Shown here: in pieces, positions 28,271 through 44,030 of the stretch
Layout of the letters: every line of letters starts with the position of its first letter
Position numbering within the stretch: the first letter of the stretch is position 1
DNA from: Eledone cirrhosa
Taxonomy: Eukaryota; Mollusca; Cephalopoda; Octopoda; Eledonidae
Length of the DNA: 64,000 nt
NCBI GenBank assembly: GCA_964016885.1
Contig: OZ024742.1
Location: 3,861,275-3,925,274 of the forward strand
Direction: 5' to 3'
The notes under the pieces: model-generated
Told to the model about the DNA's origin: nothing
Database searches by the model: none
The model's input: only the letters and a program-made list of their open reading frames with translations
Program-made: the position numbers and the translations under genes

Positions 28271-30547
28271 ATACCATCAACTGTCAGACACCATCAACCG
28301 TCAGATACCATCAACTGTCAGACACCATCAACCGTCAAGCACCATCAACTGTCAGACACCATCAACTGTCAGACACCATCAACTGTCAGACACCATCAAC
28401 CATCTGACACCATCAACTGTCGGACACCATCAACTGTCGGACACCATCAACCTTCTAAGCACCATCAACTGTCGGCCACCATCAACTGTCAGACACCATC
28501 AACTGTCGGACATCATCAACCGTCAGATGCCATCAACTGTCAGACACCATCAACAGACAAACACCATCAACTGTCAGACACCATCAACCGTCAGACGCCA
28601 TCAACCGTCAGACACCATCAACCGTCAGATACCATCAACTGTCAGACACCATCAACAGTCAGACACCATCAACTGTCAGACACCATCAATTGTCAGACAC
28701 CATGAACCGTCAGACACCATCAACCGTCAGATACCATCAACTGTCAGACACTATCAACAGTCAGACACCATCAACTGTCAGACACCATCAATTGTCAGAC
28801 ACCATCAACCGTCAGACACCATCAACCGTCAGATACCATCAACTGTCAGACACCATCAACAGTCAGACACCATCAACTGTCAGACACCATCAATTGTCTG
28901 ACACCATCAACCGTCAGACACCATCAACTGTCAGACACCATCAACTGTCAGACACCATCAACAGTCAGACATCATCAACTGTCAGACACCATCAACTGTC
29001 AGACACCATCAACCGTCAGACATCATCAACCGTCAGACACCATCAACTGTCAGACACCTTCAACCGTCAGACACCATCAACTGTCAGACACCATCAACTA
29101 TCAGACACCATCAACCGTCAGACACCATCAACTGTCAGACACCATCAACCGTCAAGCACCATCAACTGTCAGACACTATCAACTGTCAGACACCATCAAC
29201 TGTCAGACACCATCAACTGTCGGACACCATCAACCGTCAGACACCATCAACTGTCAGACACCATCAACTGTCAGACCGCATCAACTGTCGGACACCATCA
29301 ACCGTCAGACACCATCAACCGTCAGACTCCATCAACTGTCAGACACCATCAACCGTCAGACACCATCAACTGTCAGACACCATCAACTGTCGGACACCAT
29401 CAACCGTCAAACACCATCAACTGTCAGACACCATCAACTGTCAGACACCATCAACCGTCAGCACCATCAACTGTCAGACACCATCAACCGTCAGACACCA
29501 TCAACTGTCAGACACCATCAACTGTCGGACACCATCAACCGTCAGACACCATCAACTGTCAGACACCAACAACTGTCAGACACCATCAACCGTCAGACAC
29601 CATCAACCGACAGACACCATCAACTGTCAGACCGCATCAACTGTCAGACACCATCAACCGTCAGATACCATCAACCGTCAGACACCATCAACCGTCAGAC
29701 ACCATCAACTGTCAGACACCATCAACTGTCAGACACCATCAACCGTCAGACACCATCAACTGTCAGCCACCATCAACCGTCAGACACCATCAACTGTCAG
29801 ACACCATCAACCGTCAGACACCATCAACTGTCAGACACCATAAACTTTCAGACACCATCAACTGTCAGACACCATCAACCGTCAAGCACCATCAACTGTC
29901 AGACACCATCAACTGTCAGACACCATCAACTGTCAGACACCATCAACCATCAGACACCATCAACTGTCGGACACCATCAACCGTCTAAGCACCATCAACT
30001 GTCGGACACCATCAACTGTTAGACACCATCAACTGTCGGACACCCTCAACCGTCAGATACCATCAACTGTCAGACACCATCAACAGTCAGATACCATCAA
30101 CTGTCAGACACCATCAACCGTCAGACGCCATCAACCGTCAGATACCATCAACTGTCAGACACCATCAACAGTCAGACACCATCAACTATCAGACACCGTC
30201 AATTGTCAGACACCATCAACCGTCAGACACCATCAACCGTCAGATACCATCAACTGTCAGACACTATCAACAGTCAGACACCATCAACTGTCAGACACCA
30301 TCAATTGTCAGACACCATCAACCGTCAGACACCATCAACTGTCAGACACCATCAACTGTCGGACACCATCAACCGTCAGACACCATCAACTGTCAGACAC
30401 CATCAACTGTCAGACACCATCAACAGTCAGACACCATCAACCGACAGACACCATCAACTGTCAGACACCATCAACTGTCAGACACCATCAACTGTCAGAC
30501 ACCATCAACCGTCAGACACCATCAACTGTCAGACACCATCAACCGTC
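28271..30547 (+). repeat. Block A-type segment, first of a 5,273-bp pair
   Basis: This segment matches 33,544-35,820 at an offset of 5,273 bp: CAGATGCC near 28,525, CATGAACCG near 28,703, GTCAGCACC near 29,457, CATAAACTTTC near 29,839 and CCGTCAATTG near 30,197. CATAAACTTTC is otherwise seen only near 35,112, which ties these two segments together. The match ends near 30,547, where GTCAAGCACC appears here and GTCAGACACC there. Confidence 0.88.
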
Positions 30548-33527
30548 AAGCACCATCAACTGTCAGACACCATCAACTGTCAGACACCATCAACTGTCAG
30601 ACACCATCAACTGTCGGACACCATCAACCGTCAGACACCATCAACTGTCAGACACCATCAACTGTCAGACCGCATCAACTGTCGGACACCATCAACCGTC
30701 AGACACCATCAACCGTCAGACTCCATCAACTGTCAGACACCATCAACCGTCAAGCACCATCAATTGTCGGACACCATCAACCGTCAGACACCATCAACTG
30801 TCAGACACCAACAACTGTCGGACACCATCAACCGTCAAACACCATCAACTGTCAGACACCATCAACTGTCAGACACCATCAACCGTCAGCACCATCAACT
30901 GTCAGACACCATCAACCGTCAGACACCATCAACTGTCAGACACCATCAACTGTCGGACACCATCAACCGTCAGACACCATCAACTGTCAGACACCAACAA
31001 CTGTCAGACACCATCAACCGTCAGACACCATCAACCGACAGACACCAACAACTGTCATACCGCATCAACTGTCAGACACCATCAACCGTCAGATACCATC
31101 AACCGTCAGACACCATCAACCGTCAGACACCATCAACTGTCAGACACCATCAACTGTCAGACACCATCAACCGTCAGACACCATCAACTGTCAGCCACCA
31201 TCAACCGTCAGACACCATCAACTGTCAGACACCATCAACCGTCAGACACCATCAACTGTCAGACACCATAAACTGTCAGACACCATCAACTGTCAGACAC
31301 CATCAACCGTCAAGCACCATCAACTGTCAGACACCATCAACTGTCAGACACCATCAACTGTCAGACACCATCAACCATCAGACACCATCAACTGTCGGAC
31401 ACCATCAACCGTCTAAGCACCATCAACTGTCGGACACCATCAACTGTTATACACCATCAACTGTCGGACACCATCAACCGTCAGATACCATCAACTGTCA
31501 GACACCATCAACAGTCAGATAACATCAACTGTCAGACACCATCAACCGTCAGACGCCATCAACCGTCAGATACCATCAACTGTCAGACACCATCAACAGT
31601 CAGACACCATCAACTATCAGACACCGTCAATTGTCAGACACCATCAACCGTCAGACACCATCAACCGTCAGATACCATCAACTGTCAGACACTATCAACA
31701 GTCAGACACCATCAACTGTCAGACACCATCAATTGTCAGACACCATCAACCGTCAGACACCATCAACTGTCAGACACCATCAACTGTCGGACACCATCAA
31801 CCGTCAGACACCATCAACTGTCAGACACCATCAACTGTCAGACACCATCAACAGTCAGACACCATCAACCGACAGACACCATCAACTGTCAGACACCATC
31901 AACTGCCAGACACCATCAACAGTCAGACACCATCAGCTGTCAGACACCATCAACTGTCAGACACCATCAACCGTCAGACATCATCAACCGTCAGACACCA
32001 TCAAACGTCAGACACCATCAACCGTCAGACACGATCAAACGTCAGACACCATCAACTGACAGACACCATCAACTATCAGACACCATCGACCGTCAAGCAC
32101 CATCAACTGTCAGACACCATCAACTGTCAGACACTATCAACTGTCCGACACCATCAACCATCAGACACCATCAACTGTCGGACACCATCAACCGTCTAAG
32201 CACAATCAACTGTCAGACACCATCAACTGTCAGACACCATCAACCGTCGGACACCATCAACCGACAGACACCATCAACTGTCAGACCGCATCAACTGTCA
32301 GACACCATCAACCGTCAGACATCATCAACCGTCAGACACCATCAACCGTCAGACACCATCAACCGTCAGACACCATCAACTGTCAGACTCCATCAACTGT
32401 CAGACACCATCAACCGTCAGACTCCATCAACCGTCAGACACCATCAACCGTCGGACACCATCAACCGTCAGACACCATCAACTGTCAGACTCCATCAACT
32501 GTCAGACACCATCAACCGTCAAGCACCATCAACTGTCAGACACCATCAACCGTCAGACACCATCAACTGTCAGACACCATCAACTGTCAGACACCATCAA
32601 CCGTCAAGCACCATCAACTGTCAGACACCATCAACCGTCAGACACCATCAACTGTCAGACACCATCAACTGTCGGACACCATCAACCGTCAGACACCATC
32701 AACTGTCAGACACCAACAACGGTCAGACACCATCAACCGTCAGACACCATCAACCGACAGACACCATCAACTGTCAGACCGCATCAACTGTCAGACACCA
32801 TCATCCGTCAGATACCATCAACCGTCAGACACCATCAACCGTCAGACACCATCAACCGTCAGACAACATCAACTGTCAGACACCATCAACTGTCCGACAC
32901 CATCAACTGTCAGACACCATATACCGTCAGACACCAACAACTGTCAGACACCATCAACCGTCAGACACCATCAACTGTCAGACACCATCAACCGTCAGAC
33001 ACCATCAACTGTCAGACACCATCAACCGTCAGACACCATCAACTGTCAGACACCATCAACCGTCAGACATCATCAACCGTCAGACACCATCAAACGTCAG
33101 ACACCATCAACCGACAGACACCATCAACTGTCAGACCGCATCAACTGTCAGACACCATCAACTGTCAGACACCATCAATTGTCAGACCCCCATCAACCGT
33201 CAGACACCATCAACTGTCAGACACCATCAACTGCCAGACACCATCAACAGTCAGACACCATCAACTGTCAGACACCATCAACTGTCAGACACCATCAACC
33301 GTCAGACATCATCAACCGTCAGACACCATCAAACGTCAGACACCATCAACCGTCAGACACGATCAAACGTCAGACACCATCAACTGACAGACACCATCAA
33401 CTGTCAGACACCATTAACCGTCAAGCACCATCAACTGTCAGACACCATCAACTGTCAGACACCATCAACTGTCCGACACCATCAACCATCAGACACCATC
33501 AACTGTCGGACACCATCAACTGTCGGA
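30548..33527 (+). repeat. Copy of X1 at 8,182-bp offset
   Basis: Landmarks repeat those of about 23,260-25,345 at exactly 8,182 bp, including ATATACCGTC at 32,919 and GACCCCCATC near 33,185. The left part (30,580-31,420) carries GTCAGCACC near 30,887 and GTCATACCGC near 31,054. It has one more monomer before GTCAGCACC than the 22.5-kb copy, restoring the arrangement seen near 7,100. ATATACCGTC occurs in five copies in the window, and this is the last. Confidence 0.87.
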
Positions 33528-36500
33528 CACCATCAACCGTCAGATACCATCAACTGTCAGACACCATCAACCGTCAGATACCATCAACTGTCAGACACCA
33601 TCAACCGTCAAGCACCATCAACTGTCAGACACCATCAACTGTCAGACACCATCAACTGTCAGACACCATCAACCATCTGACACCATCAACTGTCGGACAC
33701 CATCAACTGTCGGACACCATCAACCTTCTAAGCACCATCAACTGTCGGCCACCATCAACTGTCAGACACCATCAACTGTCGGACATCATCAACCGTCAGA
33801 TGCCATCAACTGTCAGACACCATCAACAGACAAACACCATCAACTGTCAGACACCATCAACCGTCAGACGCCATCAACCGTCAGACACCATCAACCGTCA
33901 GATACCATCAACTGTCAGACACCATCAACAGTCAGACACCATCAACTGTCAGACACCATCAATTGTCAGACACCATGAACCGTCAGACACCATCAACCGT
34001 CAGATACCATCAACTGTCAGACACTATCAACAGTCAGACACCATCAACTGTCAGACACCATCAATTGTCAGACACCATCAACCGTCAGACACCATCAACC
34101 GTCAGATACCATCAACTGTCAGACACCATCAACAGTCAGACACCATCAACTGTCAGACACCATCAATTGTCTGACACCATCAACCGTCAGACACCATCAA
34201 CTGTCAGACACCATCAACTGTCAGACACCATCAACAGTCAGACATCATCAACTGTCAGACACCATCAACTGTCAGACACCATCAACCGTCAGACATCATC
34301 AACCGTCAGACACCATCAACTGTCAGACACCTTCAACCGTCAGACACCATCAACTGTCAGACACCATCAACTATCAGACACCATCAACCGTCAGACACCA
34401 TCAACTGTCAGACACCATCAACCGTCAAGCACCATCAACTGTCAGACACTATCAACTGTCAGACACCATCAACTGTCAGACACCATCAACTGTCGGACAC
34501 CATCAACCGTCAGACACCATCAACTGTCAGACACCATCAACTGTCAGACCGCATCAACTGTCGGACACCATCAACCGTCAGACACCATCAACCGTCAGAC
34601 TCCATCAACTGTCAGACACCATCAACCGTCAGACACCATCAACTGTCAGACACCATCAACTGTCGGACACCATCAACCGTCAAACACCATCAACTGTCAG
34701 ACACCATCAACTGTCAGACACCATCAACCGTCAGCACCATCAACTGTCAGACACCATCAACCGTCAGACACCATCAACTGTCAGACACCATCAACTGTCG
34801 GACACCATCAACCGTCAGACACCATCAACTGTCAGACACCAACAACTGTCAGACACCATCAACCGTCAGACACCATCAACCGACAGACACCATCAACTGT
34901 CAGACCGCATCAACTGTCAGACACCATCAACCGTCAGATACCATCAACCGTCAGACACCATCAACCGTCAGACACCATCAACTGTCAGACACCATCAACT
35001 GTCAGACACCATCAACCGTCAGACACCATCAACTGTCAGCCACCATCAACCGTCAGACACCATCAACTGTCAGACACCATCAACCGTCAGACACCATCAA
35101 CTGTCAGACACCATAAACTTTCAGACACCATCAACTGTCAGACACCATCAACCGTCAAGCACCATCAACTGTCAGACACCATCAACTGTCAGACACCATC
35201 AACTGTCAGACACCATCAACCATCAGACACCATCAACTGTCGGACACCATCAACCGTCTAAGCACCATCAACTGTCGGACACCATCAACTGTTAGACACC
35301 ATCAACTGTCGGACACCCTCAACCGTCAGATACCATCAACTGTCAGACACCATCAACAGTCAGATACCATCAACTGTCAGACACCATCAACCGTCAGACG
35401 CCATCAACCGTCAGATACCATCAACTGTCAGACACCATCAACAGTCAGACACCATCAACTATCAGACACCGTCAATTGTCAGACACCATCAACCGTCAGA
35501 CACCATCAACCGTCAGATACCATCAACTGTCAGACACTATCAACAGTCAGACACCATCAACTGTCAGACACCATCAATTGTCAGACACCATCAACCGTCA
35601 GACACCATCAACTGTCAGACACCATCAACTGTCGGACACCATCAACCGTCAGACACCATCAACTGTCAGACACCATCAACTGTCAGACACCATCAACAGT
35701 CAGACACCATCAACCGACAGACACCATCAACTGTCAGACACCATCAACTGTCAGACACCATCAACTGTCAGACACCATCAACCGTCAGACACCATCAACT
35801 GTCAGACACCATCAACCGTCAGACACCATCAACCGTCAGACACCATCAACCGTCAGACACCATCAACCGTCAGACACTCTCAACTGTCAGACACCATCAA
35901 CCGTCAGACACACTCAACTGTCAGACACCATCAACCGTCAGACACCATCAACTGTCAGACACCATCAACTGTCAGACACCATCAACGGTCAGACACCATC
36001 AACCGACAGACACCATCAACTGTCAGACACCATCAACCGTCAGACACACTCAACTGTCAGACACCATCAACCGTCAGACACCATCAACCGTCAGACACCA
36101 TCAAACGTCAGACACCATCAACCGTCAGACACCATCAACTGTCAGACACCATCAACCGTCAGACACTCTCAACTGTCAGACACCATCAACTGTCAGACAC
36201 CATCAACTGTCAGACACCATCAACCGTCAGACACCATCAACTGTCAGACACCATCAACCGTCAGACACCATCAACCGTCAGACACCATCAACCGTCAGAC
36301 ACCATCAACCGTCAGACACCATCAACTGCCAGACACCATCAACCGTCAGACACCATCAACTGTCAGACACCATCAACTGTCGAACACCATCAACTGTCAG
36401 ACACCATCAACTGTCAGACACCATCAACTGTCAGACACCATCAACCGTCAGACACCATCAACCGACAGACACCATCAACTGTCAGACCGCATCAACTGTC

Positions 36501-38955
36501 AGACACCATCAACCGTCAGACACCATCAACCGTCAGACACCATCAACCGTCAGACACCATCAACTGTCAGACACCATCAACTGTCAGACACCATCAACTG
36601 TCAGACGCCATCAACCGTCAGACACCATCAACTGTGAGACACCATCAACCGTCAGACACCATCAACTGTCAGACACCATCAACCGTCAGACACCATCAAC
36701 CGTCAGACACCATCAACCGTCAGACACCATCAACCGTCAGACACCATCAACTGTCAGACTCCATCAACTGTCAGACACCATCAATCGTCAGACACCATCA
36801 ACTGTCAGACACCATCAACCGTCAAGCACCATCACCTGTCAGACACCATCAACCGTCAGACACCATCAACTGTCAGACACCATCAACTGTCGGACACCAT
36901 CAACCGTCATACACCATCAACTGTCAGACACCAACAACTGTCAGACACCATCAACCGTCAGACACCATCAACCGTCAGACACCATCAACTGTCAGACACC
37001 ATCAACTGTCAGACTACATCAACTGTCAGACACAATCAACTGTCAGACACCATCAACTGCCAGACACCATCAACCGTCAGAAACCATCAACTGTCAGACA
37101 CCATCAACCGTCAGACACCATCAAATGTCAGACACCATAAACTGTCAGACACCAGCAACTGTCAGACACCATCAAACGTCAGACATCATCAACCGTCAGA
37201 CACGATCAACCGTCAGACGCCATCAACTGTCAGACACCATCAACTGTCAGACACCATCAACCGTCAAGCACCATCAACTGTCAGACACCATCAACTGTCA
37301 GACACCATCAACTGTCAGACACCATCAACCATCAGACACCATCAACTGTCGGACACCATCAACTGTCGGACACCATCAACCGTTAGATACCATCAACTGT
37401 CAGACACCATCAACCGTCAGATACCATCAACTGTCAGACACCATCAACCGTCAAGCACCATCAACTGTCAAACACCATCAACTGTCAGACACCATCAACT
37501 GTCAGACACCATCAACCATCTGACACCATCAACTGTCGGACACCATCAACTGTCGGACACCATCAACCTTCTAAGCACCATCAACTGTCGGCCACCATCA
37601 ACTGTCAGACACCATCAACTGTCGGACATCATCAACCGTCAGATGCCATCAACTGTCAGACACCATCAACAGACAAACACCATCAACTGTCAGACACCAT
37701 CAACCGTCAGACGCCATCAACCGTCAGACACCATCAACCGTCAGATACCATCAACTGTCAGACACCATCAACAGTCAGACACCATCAACTGTCAGACACC
37801 ATCAATTGTCAGACACCATGAACCGTCAGACACCATCAACCGTCAGATACCATCAACTGTCAGACACTATCAACAGTCAGACACCATCAACTGTCAGACA
37901 CCATCAATTGTCAGACACCATCAACCGTCAAACACCATCAACCGTCAGATACCATCAACTGTCAGACACCATCAACAGTCAGACACCATCAACTGTCAGA
38001 CACCATCAATTGTCTGACACCATCAACCGTCAGACACCATCAACTGTCAGACACCATCAACTGTCAGACACCATCAACAGTCAGACATCATCAACTGTCA
38101 GACACCATCAACTGTCAGACACCATCAACCGTCAGACATCATCAACCGTCAGACACCATCAACTGTCAGACACCTTCAACCGTCAGACACCATCAACTGT
38201 CAGACACCATCAACTATCAGACACCATCAACCGTCAGACACCATCAACTGTCAGACACCATCAACCGTCAAGCACCATCAACTCTCAGACACCATCAACT
38301 GTCAGACACCATCAACTGTCAGACACCATCAACTGTCGGACACCATCAACCGTCAGACACCATCAACTGTCAGACACCATCAACTGTCAGACCGCATCAA
38401 CTGTCGGACACCATCAACCGTCAGACACCATCAACCGTCAGACTCCATCAACTGTCAGACACCATCAACCGTCAAGCACCATCAATTGTCGGACACCATC
38501 AACCGTCAGACACCATCAACTGTCAGACACCATCAACTGTCGGACACCATCAACCGTCAAACACCATCAACTGTCAGACACCATCAACTGTCAGACACCA
38601 TCAACCGTCAGCACCATCAACTGTCAGACACCATCAACCGTCAGACACCATCAACTGTCAGACACCATCAACTGTCGGACACCATCAACCGTCAGACACC
38701 ATCAACTGTCAGACACCAACAACTGTCAGACACCATCAACCGCCAGACACCATCAACCGACAGACACCATCAACTGTCAGACCGCATCAACTGTCAGACA
38801 CCATCAACCGTCAGATACCATCAACCGTCAGACACCATCAACCGTCAGACACCATCAACTGTCAGACACCATCAACTGTCAGACACCATCAACCGTCAGA
38901 CACCATCAACTGTCAGCCACCATCAACCGTCAGACACCATCAACTGTCAGACACC
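33528..38955 (+). repeat. Block A plus block C composite
   Basis: The left end continues the 5,273-bp pair with 28,271-30,547. From 35,696 it carries block C (CACTCTCAAC near 35,875, CAACGGTCAG near 35,984, CGAACACC near 36,382, CAATCGTCAG near 36,783, CAGACTACATC near 37,010, CATAAACTGTC near 37,137). It then returns to block A marks: CTTCTAAGC near 37,568, CAGATGCC near 37,641, CATGAACCG near 37,819 and GTCAGCACC near 38,608. The interval 33,890-38,955 is largely repeated from 38,956, at 5,066 rising to 5,100 bp. Confidence 0.85.
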
Positions 38956-39659
38956 ATCAACCGTCAGATACCATCAACTGTCAGACACCATCAACAGTCA
39001 GACACCATCAACTGTCAGACACCATCAATTGTCAGACACCATGAACCGTCAGACACCATCAACCGTCAGATACCATCAACTGTCAGACACTATCAACAGT
39101 CAGACACCATCAACTGTCAGACACCATCAATTGTCAGACACCATCAACCGTCAGACACCATCAACCGTCAGATACCATCAACTGTCAGACACCATCAACA
39201 GTCAGACACCATCAACTGTCAGACACCATCAATTGTCTGACACCATCAACCGTCAGACACCATCAACTGTCAGACACCATCAACTGTCAGACACCATCAA
39301 CAGTCAGACATCATCAACTGTCAGACACCATCAACTGTCAGACACCATCAACCGTCAGACATCATCAACCGTCAGACACCATCAACTGTCAGACACCTTC
39401 AACCGTCAGACACCATCAACTGTCAGACACCATCAACTATCAGACACCATCAACCGTCAGACACCATCAACTGTCAGACACCATCAACCGTCAAGCACCA
39501 TCAACTCTCAGACACCATCAACTGTCAGACACCATCAACTGTCAGACACCATCAACTGTCGGACACCATCAACCGTCAGACACCATCAACTGTCAGACAC
39601 CATCAACTGTCAGACCGCATCAACTGTCGGACACCATCAACCGTCAGACACCATCAACC
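38956..39659 (+). repeat. Block A segment preceding the 4,371-bp pair
   Basis: This is a repeat of about 33,890-34,593 (offset 5,066) and also of about 37,733-38,437 (offset 1,223, CATGAACCG near 37,819 and 39,042). It shares CAACTCTCAGACACC near 39,506 with the 1,223-bp partner (38,281) rather than with the 34-kb copy. The immediate parent is therefore probably the nearer one. Confidence 0.83.
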
Positions 39660-42600
39660 GTCAGACTCCATCAACTGTCAGACACCATCAACCGTCAAGC
39701 ACCATCAATTGTCGGACACCATCAACCGTCAGACACCATCAACTGTCAGACACCATCAACTGTCGGACACCATCAACCGTCAAACACCATCAACTGTCAG
39801 ACACCATCAACTGTCAGACACCATCAACCGTCAGCACCATCAACTGTCAGACACCATCAACCGTCAGACACCATCAACTGTCAGACACCATCAACTGTCG
39901 GACACCATCAACCGTCAGACACCATCAACTGTCAGACACCAACAACTGTCAGACACCATCAACCGTCAGACACCATCAACCGACAGACACCATCAACTGT
40001 CAGACCGCATCAACTGTCAGACACCATCAACCGTCAGATACCATCAACCGTCAGACACCATCAACCGTCAGACACGATCAACTGTCAGACACCATCAACT
40101 GTCAGACACCATCAACCGTCAGACACCATCAACTGTCAGCCACGATCAACCGTCAGACACCATCAACTGTCAGACACCATCAACCGTCAGACACCATCAA
40201 CTGTCAGACACCATAAACTGTCAGACACCATCAACTGTCAGACACCATCAACCGTCAAGCACCATCAACTGTCAGACACCATCAACTGTCAGACACCATC
40301 AACTGTCAGACACCATCAACCATCAGACACCATCAACTGTCGGACACCATCAACCGTCTAAGCACCATCAACTGTCGGACACCATCAACTGTTAGACACC
40401 ATCAACTGTCGGACACCCTCAACCGTCAGATACCATCAACTGTCAGACACCATCAACAGTCAGATACCATCAACTGTCAGACACCATCAACCGTCAGACG
40501 CCATCAACCGTCAGATACCATCAACTGTCAGACACCATCAACAGTCAGACACCATCAACTATCAGACACCGTCAATTGTCAGACACCATCAACCGTCAGA
40601 CACCATCAACCGTCAGATACCATCAACTGTCAGACACTATCAACAGTCAGACACCATCAACTGTCAGACACCATCAATTGTCAGACACCATCAACCGTCA
40701 GACACCATCAACTGTCAGACACCATCAACTGTCGGACACCATCAACCGTCAGACACCATCAACTGTCAGACACCATCAACTGTCAGACACCATCAACAGT
40801 CAGACACCATCAACCGACAGACACCATCAACTGTCAGACACCATCAACTGTCAGACACCATCAACTGTCAGACACCATCAACCGTCAGACACCATCAACT
40901 GTCAGACACCATCAACCGTCAGACACCATCAAACGTCAAACACCATCAACCGTCAGACACCATCAACCGTCAGACACTCTCAACTGTCAGACACCATCAA
41001 CCGTCAGACACACTCAACTGTCAGACACCATCAACCGTCAGACACCATCAACTGTCAGACACCATCAACTGTCAGACACCATCAACGGTCAGACACCATC
41101 AACCGACAGACACCATCAACTGTCAGACACCATCAACCGTCAGACACACTCAACTGTCAGACACCATCAACCGTCAGACACCATCAACCGTCAGACACCA
41201 TCAAACGTCAGACACCATCAACCGTCAGACACCATCAACTGTCAGACACCATCAACCGTCAGACACTCTCAACTGTCAGACACCATCAACTGTCAGACAC
41301 CATCAACTGTCAGACACCATCAACCGTCAGACACCATCAACTGTCAGACACCATCAACCGTCAGACACCATCAACCGTCAGACACCATCAACCGTCAGAC
41401 ACCATCAACCGTCAGACACCATCAACTGCCAGACACCATCAACCGTCAGACACCATCAACTGTCAGACACCATCAACTGTCGAACACCATCAACTGTCAG
41501 ACACCATCAACTGTCAGACACCATCAACTGTCAGACACCCTCAACCGTCAGACACCATCAACCGACAGACACCATCAACTGTCAGACCGCATCAACTGTC
41601 AGACACCATCAACCGTCAGACACCATCAACCGTCAGACACCATCAACCGTCAGACACCATCAACTGTCAGACACCATCAACTGTCAGACACCATCAACTG
41701 TCAGACACCATCAACCGTCAGACACCATCAACTGTGAGACACCATCAACCGTCAGACACCATCAACTGTCAGACACCATCAACCGTCAGACACCATCAAC
41801 CGTCAGACACCATCAACCGTCAGACACCATCAACCGTCAGACACCATCAACTGTCAGACTCCATCAACTGTCAGACACCATCAATCGTCAGACACCATCA
41901 ACTGTCAGACACCATCAACCGTCAAGCACCATCACCTGTCAGACACCATCAACCGTCAGACACCATCAACTGTCAGACACCATCAACTGTCGGACACCAT
42001 CAACCGTCATACACCATCAACTGTCAGACACCAACAACTGTCAGACACCATCAACCGTCAGACACCATCAACCGTCAGACACCATCAACTGTCAGACACC
42101 ATCAACTGTCAGACTACATCAACTGTCAGACACAATCAACTGTCAGACACCATCAACTGCCAGACACCATCAACCGTCAGAAACCATCAACTGTCAGACA
42201 CCATCAACCGTCAGACACCATCAAATGTCAGACACCATAAACTGTCAGACACCAGCAAGTGTCAGACACCATCAAACGTCAGACATCATCAACCGTCAGA
42301 CACGATCAACCGTCAGACGCCATCAACTGTCAGACACCATCAACTGTCAGACACCATCAACCGTCAAGCACCATCAACTGTCAGACACCATCAACTGTCA
42401 GACACCATCAACTGTCAGACACCATCAACCATCAGACACCATCAACTGGCGGACACCATCAACCGTCTACGCACCATCAACTGTCGGACACCATCAACTG
42501 TCAGCCACCATCAACTGTCGGACACCATCAACCGTCAGATACCATCAACTGTCAGACACCATCAACCGTCAAGCACCATCAACTGTCAGACACCATCAAC

Positions 42601-44030
42601 TGTCAGACACCATCAACTGTCAGACACCATCAACCATCAGACATCATCAACTGTCGGACACCATCAACCGTCTAAGCACCATCAACTGTCGGACATCATC
42701 AACTGTCAGACACCATCAACTGTCGGACACCATCAGCCGTCAGATACCATCAACTGTCATACACCATCAACAGTCAGATACCATCAACTGTCAGACACCA
42801 TCAACAGTCAGACACCATTAACTGTCAGACACCATCAATTGTCAGACACCATCAACCGTCAGACACCATCAACCGTCAGATACCATCAACTGTCAGACAC
42901 TATCAACAGTCAGACACCATCAACTGTCAGACACCATCAATTGTCAGACACCATCAACCGTCAGACACCATCAACCGTCAGATACCATCAACTGTCAGAC
43001 ACCATCAACAGTCAGACACCATCAACTGTCAGACACCATCACTTGTCAGACACCATCAACCGTCAGACACCATCAACTGTCAGACACCATCAACTGTCAG
43101 ACACCATCAACAGTCAGACACCATCAACTGTCAGACACCATCAACTGTCAGACACCATCAACCGTCAGACATCATCAACCGTCAGACACCATCAACTGTC
43201 AGACACCATCAACTGTCAGACACCATCAACCGTCAGATACCATCAACTGTCAGACACCATCAACAGTCAGACACCATCAACTGTCAGACACCATCAATTG
43301 TCAGACACCATCAACCGTCAGACACCATCAACCGTCAGATACCATCAACTGTCAGACACTATCAACAGTCAGACACCATCAACTGTCAGACACCATCAAT
43401 TGTCAGACACCATCAACCGTCAGACACCATCAACCGTCAGATACCATCAACTGTCAGACACCATCAACAGTCAGACACCATCAACTGTCAGACACCATCA
43501 ATTGTCAGACACCATCAACCGTCAGACACCATCAACTGTCAGACACCATCAACTGTCAGACACCATCAACAGTCAGACATCATCAACTGTCAGACACCAT
43601 CAACTGTCAGACACCATCAACCGTCAGACATCATCAACCGTCAGACACCATCAACTGTCAGACACCTTCAACCGTCAGACACCATCAACTGTCAGACACC
43701 ATCAACTATCAGACACCATCAACCGTCAGACACCATCAACTGTCAGACACCATCAACCGTCAAGCACCATCAACTGTCAGACACCATCAACTGTCAGACA
43801 CCATCAACTGTCAGACACCATCAACTGTCGGACACCATCAACCGTCAGACACCATCAACTGTCAGACACCATCAACTGTCAGACACCATCAACCGTCGGA
43901 CACCATCAACCGACAGACACCATCAACTGTCAGACCGCATCAACTATCAGACACCATCAACCGTCAGACACCATCAACCGTCAGACACCATCAACCGTCA
44001 GACACCATCAACCGTCAGACACCATCAACT
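39660..44030 (+). repeat. Higher-order repeat d, copy 1 (4,371 bp)
   Basis: The unit begins at GTCAGACTCC (39,660). The same junction is at 44,031 and 48,402, both exactly 4,371 bp apart. It contains GTCAGCACC near 39,832, block C from 40,796, CAGACTACATC near 42,110, CAACTGGCGG near 42,444, and a CAGATACC/CAACAGTCAG-rich region from 42,840. 4,371 is 257 x 17 plus 2, explained by three 18-bp monomers and one 16-bp monomer. Private changes include CTCAACCG near 41,540, CAGCAAGTG near 42,254 and GTCTACGCACC near 42,466. Confidence 0.9.

Noticed and set aside
37806..39044. 1,223-bp spacing of the two CATGAACCG landmarks as a further tandem higher-order pair
   Set aside because: Only about 0.7-1.1 kb matches, and the same DNA also matches 33.9-34.6 kb, so I treat it as part of the block A mosaic and not a separate unit.
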